Part shown: piece after piece, positions 15,635 through 25,200 of the stretch
Position numbering within the stretch: the first letter of the stretch is position 1
Layout: every line of letters starts with the position of its first letter
Notes under the pieces: model-generated
Databases searched by the model: none
What the model saw: the letters and a program-made list of their open reading frames with translations, nothing else
What the model was told of the DNA's origin: nothing
Position numbers and translations under genes: made by a program
Source of the DNA: JBBSEZ01 sp038239195
Lineage (GTDB): Bacteria; Planctomycetota; Planctomycetia; Gemmatales; Gemmataceae
Assembly: GCA_038239195.1 (NCBI GenBank)
Contig: JBBSEZ010000075.1
Span: forward strand, 1-28,092
Reading direction: 5' to 3'
Length of the DNA stretch: 28,092 bases

Positions 15635-17161
15635 ATGACCGACGCCCCCCCAACCGCCGCAAGCCCCGGCCGCGACGCCCGCGTGCTGCAAACCCTCCGC
15701 GAGCTGACCGCCCCTGCCGAGGCGCTCTGCCGGCGCACGCGCCGCCTCGCCGAGCAGGTACGCCCCGAGGCGCCCGCCCCGTTCCGCAAGGCCCTCGCCA
15801 ACATGCAGGAGCGCGCCCGCCAACTCCTCGACCACGTTAGCCGCCCTCTCACGACGGCCCTCGTCCGCGAGGGCCCCTCGCCCATCGACCGGGCCTACCG
15901 CCACGACCTGCGCGGGCACGCTGCCTTCGTCCTCATGACCTGCGACTTCTGGCGCCAGCGCGGCCCCGCGCTGGCGCTCGACGCCCACCTCCCCGAGCTC
16001 CAGGGCCTCGCCGACGCTGCGGGGCAGATCGTCGCCTTCCTCGACCGCCTCACGGCCATCCTCACCGCCTCGGCCCCCGCCGAGGGCGGCACCGACACCG
16101 CCCTCGCCCAGTTCCGCCAGCAATTCGACAGGCTGCCCATCTCGCGCGAGCGCGGCCGGCTGCTCGTCGTCGACGACAACGTCTTCAACCGCGAACACCT
16201 CCGCGAGGTCCTCGTCCAGCACGGTCACGAGGTCGTCGAGGCCGAGGACGGCGAGGTCGCCCTCGCCCTCGTCGCCGCCGAGACGTTCGACCTCATCCTC
16301 CTCGACGTGATGATGCCCAAGGTGAGTGGCTACGAGGTGCTCGAGCGCCTCAAGGCCCAGGGGGCGTGGCAGCACATCCCCGTCATCATGATCTCCGCTC
16401 TCGACCAACTCGACAGCGTCATCCACTGCGTCGTGCGCGGCGCCGAAGACTACCTCATCCGCCCCTGCAACGAGTTGCTGCTCCAGGCCCGCGTCGGAGC
16501 GTGCCTCGAAAAGAAGCGCCTGCGAGACCGCGAGGGGGCCCACCTGCGCTGCATCGACGACTTGCTGCACGCCATCTTCCCGCCCGAGCTCGTCGTCGAG
16601 CTCAAGGAGACGCAGACCATTCGGCCGCGCCGCCACGAGCGCGTCGGCGTGCTCTTCCTCGACATCGTCGGTTTCACGTCCTTTTGCGACGGCCAGCGCG
16701 ACCGCCCCGAGGTCGTCGTCGATCTGCTCCAGCGGCAGGTGGTCGCCTTCGAGCAGGTCGCGAAAAAGCACGGCGTGCAGAAGGTCAAGACCATCGGCGA
16801 CGCCTTCATGGCCGTCGCCGGCCTGCTGCGCCCCTGCGACAATCCCGTCCTCACCCTCGTCCGCTGCGGGCTCGACCTCATCGAGTGCGCCCGCCAGGGC
16901 GTCGCCGGCTGGCAGGTGCGCGTCGGCGTCCACGTCGGCCCGGTGGTCGCGGGGAAGCTCGGCGAGTCGCAGTACTCGTTCGACCTGTGGGGCGCGACCG
17001 TCAACCTGGCGGCACGCATGGAGAGCAGCGGCCGGCCCGGGATCGTTACCCTCAGCCCCCAGGCGTGGGAGGCCGTCGCCCACGTCTGCCGGGGGGCGCC
17101 GCGCGACGTGGCGGTGCGCGGCATCGGAGGGGTGACGGTGTGGGACGTGGTGCCATCGTGA
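15635..17161 (+). CDS. Response regulator fused to class III adenylate cyclase
   Basis: This 508-residue cytoplasmic protein is predicted to make cAMP from ATP under control of a receiver. Residues 1-150 are helical and include YRHDLRGHAAFVL, reminiscent of a dimerisation helix but not a complete kinase. The receiver (about 174-295) has the acidic pair Asp180-Asp181 and phosphoacceptor Asp224 in LLDVMMP; the usual Lys before Pro is Arg276. The cyclase domain (about 333-506) has metal-binding Asp343 (LFLDIVGF) and Asp389 (KTIGDAF), the purine-selecting Lys385/Asp450 pair expected for adenylate rather than guanylate cyclases, and NLAARM with Asn457 and Arg461. The start is the ATG at 15635, with GAGG seven nt upstream. 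The DevB-type gene begins 174 nt downstream. Confidence 0.9.
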   Translation: MTDAPPTAASPGRDARVLQTLRELTAPAEALCRRTRRLAEQVRPEAPAPFRKALANMQERARQLLDHVSRPLTTALVREGPSPIDRAYRHDLRGHAAFVLMTCDFWRQRGPALALDAHLPELQGLADAAGQIVAFLDRLTAILTASAPAEGGTDTALAQFRQQFDRLPISRERGRLLVVDDNVFNREHLREVLVQHGHEVVEAEDGEVALALVAAETFDLILLDVMMPKVSGYEVLERLKAQGAWQHIPVIMISALDQLDSVIHCVVRGAEDYLIRPCNELLLQARVGACLEKKRLRDREGAHLRCIDDLLHAIFPPELVVELKETQTIRPRRHERVGVLFLDIVGFTSFCDGQRDRPEVVVDLLQRQVVAFEQVAKKHGVQKVKTIGDAFMAVAGLLRPCDNPVLTLVRCGLDLIECARQGVAGWQVRVGVHVGPVVAGKLGESQYSFDLWGATVNLAARMESSGRPGIVTLSPQAWEAVAHVCRGAPRDVAVRGIGGVTVWDVVPS

Positions 17162-17244
17162 GGAGCGACGGGGAAGCAAGCGACAAGGTCGCCACAATCC
17201 AAACCTGCGCCCCCTCATTCCTGTCCTCTCGCCGCTCGCGCCCG

Positions 17245-17272
17245 TTGCAATCTCGCCCCGCTTTGTTACAGT
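17245..17272 (+). promoter_or_regulatory. Possible promoter of the DevB-C-C-A export operon
   Basis: TTGCAA (17245-17250), a 16-nt spacer and TACAGT (17267-17272) lie 63 nt before the GTG start at 17336. Confidence 0.35.
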
Positions 17273-17335
17273 TGGTGCAGGCGTTGCCTCTTCTCTGGTT
17301 CGGGCGCGCCGGCGCCCTCGGAAAAGGAAGATGTC

Positions 17336-18526
17336 GTGGCCTCGTCCTCGTCGCGCTCGCTCCTCAACATGGCCCTGATCGGCCTCCTCGGCTTCGTGGT
17401 CGGCAGCGGTTGCGTCTACTTCTACAAGGACCGCATCGTCGCCGCCCTCCCCAAGGCCGGCCCGCCGCCGGCGCCCCAGGACCGAAACGCCGTCGAGGCG
17501 CTCGGCCGGCTCCGGCCTTCCGGCGGGGTCATCGCCATCCAGGCCACCCCGGGCGACCGCGTCGAGGAGGTCCTCGTCAAGCAGGGCGAGGGCGTCACGA
17601 AAGACCAGGACCTCGTCCGCCTCGCCAGCCACAAGGACCGCAAGATGGAAGAGGGCCTGGCCAGGCTGCAGCACGCCGAGGCCGTCGCCCAGAAAACGGC
17701 GATCGAGGCCGCGGGCAAGGCCAAGGTCGCACTGATCGACGCCGAGATCGCGCAACTCAAAGGCGGGCGCCAGCCGGACCTCGACGGCCTGGACGCCAAG
17801 ATCGGGGTCATCGAGGCGCAAAAGGCCCAGGCCAAACAGCAGGTCGATCGGCTCGAAGACCTCCGCAAGAACAAGCTCGACGTCGCCCCTCAGGACCTCG
17901 AACAGGCCCGCCTGCTGGAGCGCCAGGCCGCCGGGGAGCTCGACGGGGCCAAGGCCCTCCGCGCCAAGACCGTCAGCACCTACAAGTACAGCAAAGAAGT
18001 CCTCCAGGCCAAGCGCACCGCCGCCGAGGCCGAGACCGCCGCGGCGCTGGGGCGCGTTCCCGTGAGTTCGCTCGAACAGGCCGTCAAACTGGCCGCCCGC
18101 CGCGCCGAGCTCTCCCTTGTCAAGGCGCCCGTTAAGGGCACCGTGCTCGACGTCCACGCCCACGCCGGGGACACCGTCGGGCCGCGCCCGCTGCTCCAGA
18201 TCGGCGGAGGCAAAGGCCTGATCGCTGTCGCCGAGGTCTACGAGACCGACGTCCGCCTCCTCGCCGAGTGGATGAAACAGGGGCCGCTCAAGGTGCAGGT
18301 GACCGCGCCGGCGCTGTCCACCACTCTCGAGGGTACGGTGACGAGGCCCGAGCAGATGGCCCGCCTGGTCGCGCGCAACGCCTTGCTCAGCCTCGGGCCT
18401 CGCGCCGACGTCGATCGCCGCGTCATCGAGGTAAAGGTCGATCTCCAGGCCGACTCTGCCAGTGAGGCGAACCACCTGGTGGGCCTACAGGTCAACGTCA
18501 AGTTCCTCCGCCCGGGCAAGCAATGA
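17336..18526 (+). CDS. DevB/HlyD-type periplasmic adaptor (membrane fusion protein)
   Basis: This 396-residue adaptor links an inner-membrane ABC exporter to the periplasm or outer membrane. A single membrane anchor covers about residues 8-30. A biotinyl-lipoyl-like half follows (ALGRLRPSGGVIAIQATPGDRVEEVLVKQGEGV). A long Ala/Glu/Lys/Gln-rich coiled-coil hairpin comes next (about 95-240), and then the second lipoyl half (SLVKAPVKGTVLDVHAHAGDTVG) and a beta-barrel part to the C terminus. The order matches DevB-type adaptors. The start is GTG with GGAAG five nt upstream. Its stop overlaps the next start by 4 nt (ATGA), so it is translationally coupled to the permease. No TolC-like partner is in the window. 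Confidence 0.88.
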   Translation: MASSSSRSLLNMALIGLLGFVVGSGCVYFYKDRIVAALPKAGPPPAPQDRNAVEALGRLRPSGGVIAIQATPGDRVEEVLVKQGEGVTKDQDLVRLASHKDRKMEEGLARLQHAEAVAQKTAIEAAGKAKVALIDAEIAQLKGGRQPDLDGLDAKIGVIEAQKAQAKQQVDRLEDLRKNKLDVAPQDLEQARLLERQAAGELDGAKALRAKTVSTYKYSKEVLQAKRTAAEAETAAALGRVPVSSLEQAVKLAARRAELSLVKAPVKGTVLDVHAHAGDTVGPRPLLQIGGGKGLIAVAEVYETDVRLLAEWMKQGPLKVQVTAPALSTTLEGTVTRPEQMARLVARNALLSLGPRADVDRRVIEVKVDLQADSASEANHLVGLQVNVKFLRPGKQ

Positions 18527-19707
18527 CCGCCGTTCAACTCGCCTGGCGCAACCTGCTCCACGAGCGCGTGCGCACCCTGATCTCGCTCGCCGGCGTTTCC
18601 TTCGCCGTCGTGCTGATCTTCATGCAGCTCGGCTTCCTCGGGGCCGTCGAGAGCACGGCCACGCAGTTCTACGACGTCCTCGACTTCGACCTCGTTGTCG
18701 TCTCCAGCGAGTATCTCGACCTCAACCGTCCTGCCGACTTCCCCCGCGCGCGCCTTGCCCAGGCGCGCGGCGTGGCGGGCGTCGAGGCGGTCACGCCCCT
18801 CTCCGCCGGCATCGGCCTGTGGCGCGACCCGCGCCCCTCCAGTCCCGCCCGCCGGCGCTGGAGCATCCTCATGCTCGGCGTCGAGCCCGCCTCCATGGAT
18901 CGGGCCTTCGTACACTCCGCCGGCGTTCTCGGCGACGCCCAGGCCGCCGCCCGCGGCCGCACCTCGCTGTCGCGCCTCGACACCGTGCTCCTCGACCGTT
19001 CCTCCTGGCCCGAATATGGCGGGCCCGACGAGCGCCGGCCCGGCTCCCGCGGCGAGCTCAACGATCGGCAGGTCGAGGTCGTCGGCGACGTCGCCATCGG
19101 CACCGGCTTCGGCTACAACGGCCTGCTCCTCACCAACGAGGAGTCGTTCGCCCGGCTCACCGGCCGGCCGGCCGGCCGCGTCAACTTCGGCCTCGTCCGT
19201 CTGGCCCCTGGCACCGACCTCCTGACGGCGCGGGCCGCCCTCGAACGGGCGCTCCCGCACGAGGACGTGCGCGTGCGCACCCGCGAGGAGCTCAACGACG
19301 CCGAGAAACGCTTCTGGGTCAACTCCACTGCCGTGGGGCGTTTCTTCACGCTCGCGGTGTTCGTCGCTCTCGTGGTCGGCGTGGTGTTCGTCTACCAGAT
19401 CATGTCGGGCGACATCCGCAACCATCTGCCCGAGTACGCCACCGTCAAGGCCCTGGGCTACCGCGGGAGTTACCTGACGCGCGTCATCCTCGCCCAGGCC
19501 GTTCTCCTGGCGTTCGTCGGCTACCTGCCGGGGCTGCTCGGCGCACTCGGCTTCTACGCGCTGACGCGCCAGGCGGCGCGCATTCCCATCGGGATGAACG
19601 CCGGCCGGGCCACGTTCGTGCTGGCGCTCACCGTGGCGATGTGTCTGTGTTCGGGGATGCTTGCCGTGCGCAAGGTCCACTCCGCCGAGCCCGCGGACCT
19701 CTTTTGA
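18523..19707 (+). CDS. DevC-type ABC exporter permease (first copy)
   Basis: This 394-residue FtsX/MacB-like permease has a DevC layout: membrane helix one at about 19-42, a large periplasmic domain (about 45-270), then helices at about 273-294, 320-346 and 362-382. DevC-like signatures include AWRNLLHERVRTLISLAGV at the N terminus, DFDLVVVSSEYLDL, the EYATVKALGY motif at about 304-313 after helix two, where the ATPase couples, and the C-terminal AVRKVHSAEPADLF. The ATG overlaps the adaptor stop by 4 nt. The second permease starts 2 nt after its stop. The substrate is unknown; DevBCA pumps in cyanobacteria export glycolipids, and MacB-like pumps export varied molecules. Confidence 0.88.
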   Translation: MTAVQLAWRNLLHERVRTLISLAGVSFAVVLIFMQLGFLGAVESTATQFYDVLDFDLVVVSSEYLDLNRPADFPRARLAQARGVAGVEAVTPLSAGIGLWRDPRPSSPARRRWSILMLGVEPASMDRAFVHSAGVLGDAQAAARGRTSLSRLDTVLLDRSSWPEYGGPDERRPGSRGELNDRQVEVVGDVAIGTGFGYNGLLLTNEESFARLTGRPAGRVNFGLVRLAPGTDLLTARAALERALPHEDVRVRTREELNDAEKRFWVNSTAVGRFFTLAVFVALVVGVVFVYQIMSGDIRNHLPEYATVKALGYRGSYLTRVILAQAVLLAFVGYLPGLLGALGFYALTRQAARIPIGMNAGRATFVLALTVAMCLCSGMLAVRKVHSAEPADLF

Positions 19708-19709
19708 TC

Positions 19710-20930
19710 ATGAAACGATTTTTCGGCGTGCCCCTGGCCTGGCTCAACCTCACCAACGACTGGCGCCAGTTCGCGCTGTTCAGCGCCGGCATCGGCTTCG
19801 CCGTCACCCTCATGTTCGTGCAGTACGGCTTCCGCAACGCCCTGCTCGACAGCAACGTGTTGCTCATCGAGAAGTTCAACGCCGACCTCGTCCTCGTCAG
19901 CCGCGCCCACTCCACCCTCGCCATCCGCGAGGCGTTCTCGCGCCACCGCATCGCTCAGGCCGCCTCGGTCCCGGGCGTGGCGTCGGCCTACCCGCTCTAC
20001 ATCGAGTACAACCTCTCCACGATCGGGACGACCCAGCCCGCCGACCAGCGCGAGCCGCGCCGGACCATCCGCGTGATCGGCGTCGATCCCGACGCCAACT
20101 TGCTGAAGTTTCCCGAGTTGGCTTCTCCTTCTCAGCCGGGCTCCCTTGCCGGGGAGCTCAAGGTCCAGGGCCGGGCCCTCTACGACCGCAAGAGCAAGCG
20201 GCCCAACGAAGACCGCAGCCGGAGCGTCTTCGGCCCGCTCGCCCCCGGCATCGACACCGAACTGGCCGGCCAGCAAATCCACCTCGTCGGCGGGTTCGAT
20301 CTCGGCAGCGACTTCGGCGCCGAGGGGACCCTGATCGTCAGCGCCGAGACTTTCGGCGAATTGCTGCGCCGGCCCTACGTCCTCGGCGGGCCCCTCGACG
20401 AGGTCGAGGTCGGCCTGGTCAAACTGGCCAAGGGCGCCGACCGCAAGGAAGTGAAGCGGGCCCTCCAGGCCGTCTTCGCCGAGGGCGACGTGGACGTGCT
20501 GACCAAAGACGAACTGATGGACCGCGAGCGCGACTTCTGGCTGGACCAGACGCCGATCGGCTTTGTCTTCGGCTTCGGCATGGTGATGGGCTTCGTGGTC
20601 GGCATGGTGATCTGCTACCAGGTGCTCTCCAGCGACGTGGCCGACCACCTGGCCGAGTACGCCACGCTCAAAGCGATCGGCTACCCCAACCGCTACCTGA
20701 GCAAGGTGGTCCTCCAGGAGGCGATGTTCCTGGCCGCGGCGGGGTTCGTCCCGGGGCTGGTGCAGGGGCTGGTGCTCTACGAGTTGCTGAGCTGGATGAC
20801 CGACCTGCCGATGAGGCTGACTCCTTTCCGGGTCGGCTTCATCCTGTTTTTGACGATGGCGATGTGTGCCGGCTCGGGGCTGCTGGCCCTGCGCAAGGCG
20901 CAGGCGGTAGACCCCGCCGAGGTGTTCTGA
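19710..20930 (+). CDS. DevC-type ABC exporter permease (second, divergent copy)
   Basis: This 406-residue permease has the same layout as the preceding one but clearly differs in sequence: helix one about 20-43, a periplasmic domain of about 240 residues, then three helices near 283-306, 333-360 and 374-396. It keeps WLNLTNDWRQFALFSAGIGFAV, FNADLVLVSR, EYATLKAIGYPNRYL and the end ALRKAQAVDPAEVF. The ATG at 19710 follows the previous stop by 2 nt, and its own stop overlaps the ATPase start (TGATG). The two permeases may form a heterodimer with one ATPase. This is inferred from gene order; canonical DevBCA loci have one DevC gene. Confidence 0.88.
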   Translation: MKRFFGVPLAWLNLTNDWRQFALFSAGIGFAVTLMFVQYGFRNALLDSNVLLIEKFNADLVLVSRAHSTLAIREAFSRHRIAQAASVPGVASAYPLYIEYNLSTIGTTQPADQREPRRTIRVIGVDPDANLLKFPELASPSQPGSLAGELKVQGRALYDRKSKRPNEDRSRSVFGPLAPGIDTELAGQQIHLVGGFDLGSDFGAEGTLIVSAETFGELLRRPYVLGGPLDEVEVGLVKLAKGADRKEVKRALQAVFAEGDVDVLTKDELMDRERDFWLDQTPIGFVFGFGMVMGFVVGMVICYQVLSSDVADHLAEYATLKAIGYPNRYLSKVVLQEAMFLAAAGFVPGLVQGLVLYELLSWMTDLPMRLTPFRVGFILFLTMAMCAGSGLLALRKAQAVDPAEVF

Positions 20931-22168
20931 TGAGCGCACAAGTCGAAGCTCCCGCCGCCATCGCGACCGTGCCGCCCGTGGTCCGGGTGCGCGGCGTCAA
21001 CCACTACTTCGGCAGCGGCGAGACGCGGGCGCAGGTGCTCTTCGACAACAACCTGGAAGTGCTGCCGGGCGAGCTGGTCATCATGAGTGGGCCGTCGGGC
21101 TCGGGCAAGACGACGCTGCTGACGCTGATCGGGGCGCTGCGCAAGTTGCAGGAGGGCAGCAGCATCGAGGTGTGGGACGCCCAGCGCGGCGCCCACCGGC
21201 AAGTGCTCGGGCTGGACGAACAGGGGCTGGTGCAGGTGCGCCGGCTGATCGGGTTCATCTTCCAGCGCCACAACCTGTTCGAGTCGCTGACGGCGTTACA
21301 GAACGTGCGCATGGCCCAGCAACTCAAATCGACGGGCCCCGAGGCCGACGCGCGGATCAAGGACATTCTCGCGGAGTTGGGCCTGGCCGAGCGCATCCAC
21401 CACAAGCCGCGCCAGCTCTCCGGCGGGCAGCGGCAGCGCGTGGCGGTGGCGCGAGCGCTCATCAACAACCCGAAGCTGATCCTGGCCGACGAGCCAACGG
21501 CGGCGCTGGACGAGAAGTCGGGCGAGGCCGTCGTCGGCCTGCTGCGCGGGCTGGCGCGCGAGCAGGGGTGTACGAGCCTGATCGTGACGCACGACTCGCG
21601 CATCATGAACGAGGCCGACCGCATCGTGGACATGCAGCGCGGTCACATCGCGTCGAACATCGTGGTGGCCGAGCGGCTGTTCATCTACGAGGGCTTGCGC
21701 CGTTGCGCCCCGCTGGCGGCGCTGCTGCCGCAGGAGCTGTTCAAGATCGCCGACCGCATCTCGATCGGCCTGCACCCCGACCGCCCGGTGACGCCCCAGG
21801 ACGAGGAGCGGGCGCGCGCGATGAAGGCCCTGCACAATCTGCCCCTCGAACTGGAGTGCCACCCGGAAGGCGCGACCATCGTGCGCCAGGGCGACCCGGG
21901 CGACAAGTTCTACCTGATCCGGCGCGGGAAGGTGGCGGTGCTCGTGGACGAAGGGCAGGGGCCGCGGAAGGTCATCGAATTGGGCCGCAAGGACTTCTTC
22001 GGCGACCGGGCGCTGCTGACCGACAAGCCGCGCAATGCGACGGTGGTGGCCCTGGAGCCGTTCGAGGCGTACACCATCGGGCGCGAGACGTTCCAGCAGG
22101 CGCGGGCGACGAGCATCCCGTTCATCGAGCGCGTGCTGGCGGTCTATCGCGCCGACGAGACGCACTGA
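20930..22168 (+). CDS. DevA-type ABC ATPase fused to a cyclic-nucleotide-binding domain
   Basis: This 412-residue protein is longer than DevA-type ATPases (about 230 residues) because of a C-terminal addition. The ATPase part has Walker A GPSGSGKT (54-61), Q-loop Gln112, signature LSGGQ (163-167), Walker B LILADE (183-188) and switch His221, so it should hydrolyse ATP. Residues about 255-405 form a cNMP-binding domain: EGATIVRQGDPGDKFYLI (313-330), RRGKVAVLVD, and a phosphate-binding cassette FGDRALL...PRNATV (357-371). That cassette keeps the phosphate-binding Arg368, while the usual Glu is Asp359. About 30 extra residues interrupt the start of this domain. The neighbouring cyclase suggests cAMP as the ligand. 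The start overlaps the permease stop by one base. Confidence 0.9.
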   Translation: MSAQVEAPAAIATVPPVVRVRGVNHYFGSGETRAQVLFDNNLEVLPGELVIMSGPSGSGKTTLLTLIGALRKLQEGSSIEVWDAQRGAHRQVLGLDEQGLVQVRRLIGFIFQRHNLFESLTALQNVRMAQQLKSTGPEADARIKDILAELGLAERIHHKPRQLSGGQRQRVAVARALINNPKLILADEPTAALDEKSGEAVVGLLRGLAREQGCTSLIVTHDSRIMNEADRIVDMQRGHIASNIVVAERLFIYEGLRRCAPLAALLPQELFKIADRISIGLHPDRPVTPQDEERARAMKALHNLPLELECHPEGATIVRQGDPGDKFYLIRRGKVAVLVDEGQGPRKVIELGRKDFFGDRALLTDKPRNATVVALEPFEAYTIGRETFQQARATSIPFIERVLAVYRADETH

Positions 22169-22202
22169 TCCACGTGGTCGAGCAGGTGAGCCGGGGGCGT
22201 GT

Positions 22203-22208
22203 TACAAT
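22203..22208 (+). promoter_or_regulatory. Possible -10 element before the hybrid kinase
   Basis: TACAAT in GTTACAATCG lies 28 nt upstream of the ATG at 22237. No clear -35 is visible. It allows the kinase to be transcribed separately from the export operon, which ends 34 nt earlier. Confidence 0.35.
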
Positions 22209-22236
22209 CGACGAGCGCCCCGAGGTCGAGGTCTTC

Positions 22237-25200
22237 ATGAAGCCCCCCGCGCTCTCTCCCGCCGGTCGCGCGTCCCTGCGCCGCGAACGCGCCGGCCTGG
22301 TGCTGTTGCTGGCCTTCGTTCTCGGCGCAGGGGTGCTGCTCTGGCACCTCTACCACCGCTCGACGGCGCTCTTCCGGGCCGAGGCGCTGCAAGGCGCCGC
22401 CCTGCAAGCGCAGACCTTTCAGGAGCTCCGCAAGCTCTACACCAGCGAGGTGGTCGAACGCGCCCAGCGCCAGGGGATGAAAGTCGGCCCTTCCCGCGCC
22501 CATCCCGCCAAGGACGCCATTCCGCTGCCTGTGACGCTGGTCATGGAGCTCGGCGAGCGCATCCACCACGAGCGGCCCGGCGCCCACGTGCGCTTGTATA
22601 GCGACCATCCCTTCCCCGGCCGGGCGCGCCCGCCCTTGGACGACTTCCAGCAGCAGGCCCTCGCGGCGCTGCGCAAGGCGCCCGACGAACCATTCTATCG
22701 CTTCGAGGAGCACGAGGGCCGGGCCTCGCTGCGCTACGCCGTCGCCGACCGCATGGAGGCGGCGTGCATCCGTTGCCACAACGACCCACGCACCGGCAGC
22801 CCGCACACCAGGTGGCAGGTCGGCGACGTCCGGGGGGCCCTGGAGGTGGTGCGCCCGCTCGACAGCGAGGTGGCCAACAGGCAGCGCGAGTTGGCCTGGA
22901 CCTTCGCGACCACGGTCGGGCTCTACGGCCTGGGGCTGCTCGGCCTGGGGACCGTGGTGACGCGACTGCGGCGCACCTCAGTCACGCTCCGCGATACTCG
23001 GGCCCGCGCCCAGGCGAGCGTCGATACGGCCGCCGACGGCATCTTGACGGTCGATGAGGACGGGCGGACCACGTCGTTCAACGCGGCCGCGGCTCGCCTG
23101 TTCGGGTATCGGCGCGAAGAGGTTGTCGGCCAGCCCGTCTCCCTGCTCTTGCCGTCGCTCCAGGGCCCGCCTGGCGACCCTGCGGGGGGTCGGCGCGAGA
23201 TTGTCGGCCGGCGCAAGGACGGCACCGCGTTCCCGCTGGAAATCGCCGAGGGCGTGCGCCAGATGGGGAAAGGGCACGTGCATACGCTGATCGTGCGCGA
23301 CCTGACCGAGCGAAAGGAGGCCGAGGAGGCGCTGGCGCGCGAGCGCAATCTGCTGCACGCGCTGATGGACACTCTGCCCGACCACATCTATTTCAAGGAC
23401 TCCGCCAGTCGCTTTATCCGGATCAACAAGGCGATGGCCCGCTTGTTCGGGCTGTCGGGCCCGGCCGACGCGCTGGGCAAGACCGACTTCGATTACTTTA
23501 CGGAGGAGCACGCGCGGCAGGCCTACGAGGACGAACAGCGCCTGATGCGCACCGGCGACCCGATCGTCGGGCTCGAAGAGAAGGAGACGTGGCCCGACGG
23601 GCACGAGACGTGGGTGTCCACCACCAAGCTCCCGCTGCGCGACGCCGAGGGACGGACCATCGGCACGTTCGGGATCTCTCGCGACGTCACGGAGCGGAAA
23701 AAGGCGGAACGGGCCCTGCGGCAGGCCAAGGAGGCGGCGGAGTCGGCCAACCGGGCCAAGAGCGAGTTTCTGGCGAACATGAGCCACGAGATCCGCACGC
23801 CGATGAACGGCATCCTCGGCATGACCGAACTGGCCCTGGACACCGACCTGAGCCCCGAACAGCGCGAGTACCTTCAAATGGTGAAATCGTCGGCCGACGG
23901 GCTACTGACGATCCTCAACGACATCCTCGATTTCTCGAAGATCGAGGCGCGCAAGCTTAACCTGGAGCCGATCGACTTCAACCTGCGCGACGCGCTGGGA
24001 GACACCGTGCGGGCCCTGGGAATGCGCGCGCAGGAGAAAGGGCTGGAACTGGCGTGTCACATCGCGCCCGCCGTGCCCGACATGGTCAATGGCGACCCGG
24101 GGCGCCTGCGGCAGGTGCTGGTCAACCTGGTGGGTAACGCCATCAAGTTCACCCAGAAAGGCGAGGTCATCGTCCACGTCGGGAAAGAAGACAAATCCTT
24201 GGAAGGGCCGTCCTGTCTGTTGCATTTCGAGGTGCGAGACACCGGCATCGGCATTCCGCCCGAGAAGTTGCGCTTGATCTTCGAGCCGTTTGCCCAGGCG
24301 GACAGTTCGACGACGCGGCGCTTCGGCGGGACGGGGCTGGGCCTGACGATCTCGGCGCAACTGGTGGAGTTGATGGGCGGGCACATCGGGGTGAAGAGCG
24401 TGGTGGGGCAGGGCAGCACGTTCTACTTCACCGCGAACTTCGGGCTGGCGAAGCCGAGTGCGACGGCGCCTTCAGGCCAGCCGGTGTTGTTGCGCGGGCT
24501 GCGCGTGTTGGTGGTGGACGACAACGCCACCAACCGGCGCATCCTCGAGGAGGTGCTGGGGGGCTGGCAGATGCGGCCGAGCCTGTTTTCGACGGCGGCG
24601 TCAGCGCTGGCGGAGCTGGAGCGGGCCGCCGCGGAGGGCGAGCCCTACTCGCTGGTGCTGCTGGACGCGCACATGCCGGAGATGGACGGCTTCATGCTCG
24701 CCGAGGCGATACAGCGCCGGCCGGCGTTGGCGGGGGCGACGTTGGTAATGCTGACCAGCGCCGGCCTGCAAGGCGACGTGTCCCGCTCTCGCGAGCTCGG
24801 CATCAGCGCCTCGCTGACCAAGCCGATCAAACAGTCGGACCTGCTCGCCACCATCCTGACGGCGCTGGACCGCACGCGCCCGCCGGGCCCGGCCCCGGCC
24901 GAAGCGCCTTTGGCCCTGTCCCAACGTCCGCTGCGCATCCTGTTGGCAGAGGACAACGTGGTCAACCAGAAGCTCGCCGTCCGCCTGCTGGGAAAACAGG
25001 GCCATTCGGTGACGGTGGCACGTACGGGCCGCGAGGCGGTGCGAGCTCTGGAGCGCGCCAGCTTCGACGTCGTGTTGATGGACGTGCAGATGCCCGACCT
25101 CGACGGCCTGGAAGCGACGACGGCGATCCGGGCGCGCGAGGCCCAGACGGGCGGACACGTCCCGATCGTGGCCATGACGGCGCACGCCATGAAGGGCGAC

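Noticed and set aside
15521..18475. 984-codon open frame on the minus strand
   Set aside because: It lies opposite the receiver-cyclase and DevB-type genes, has no recognisable domains and has the composition expected from the antisense of GC-rich codons.
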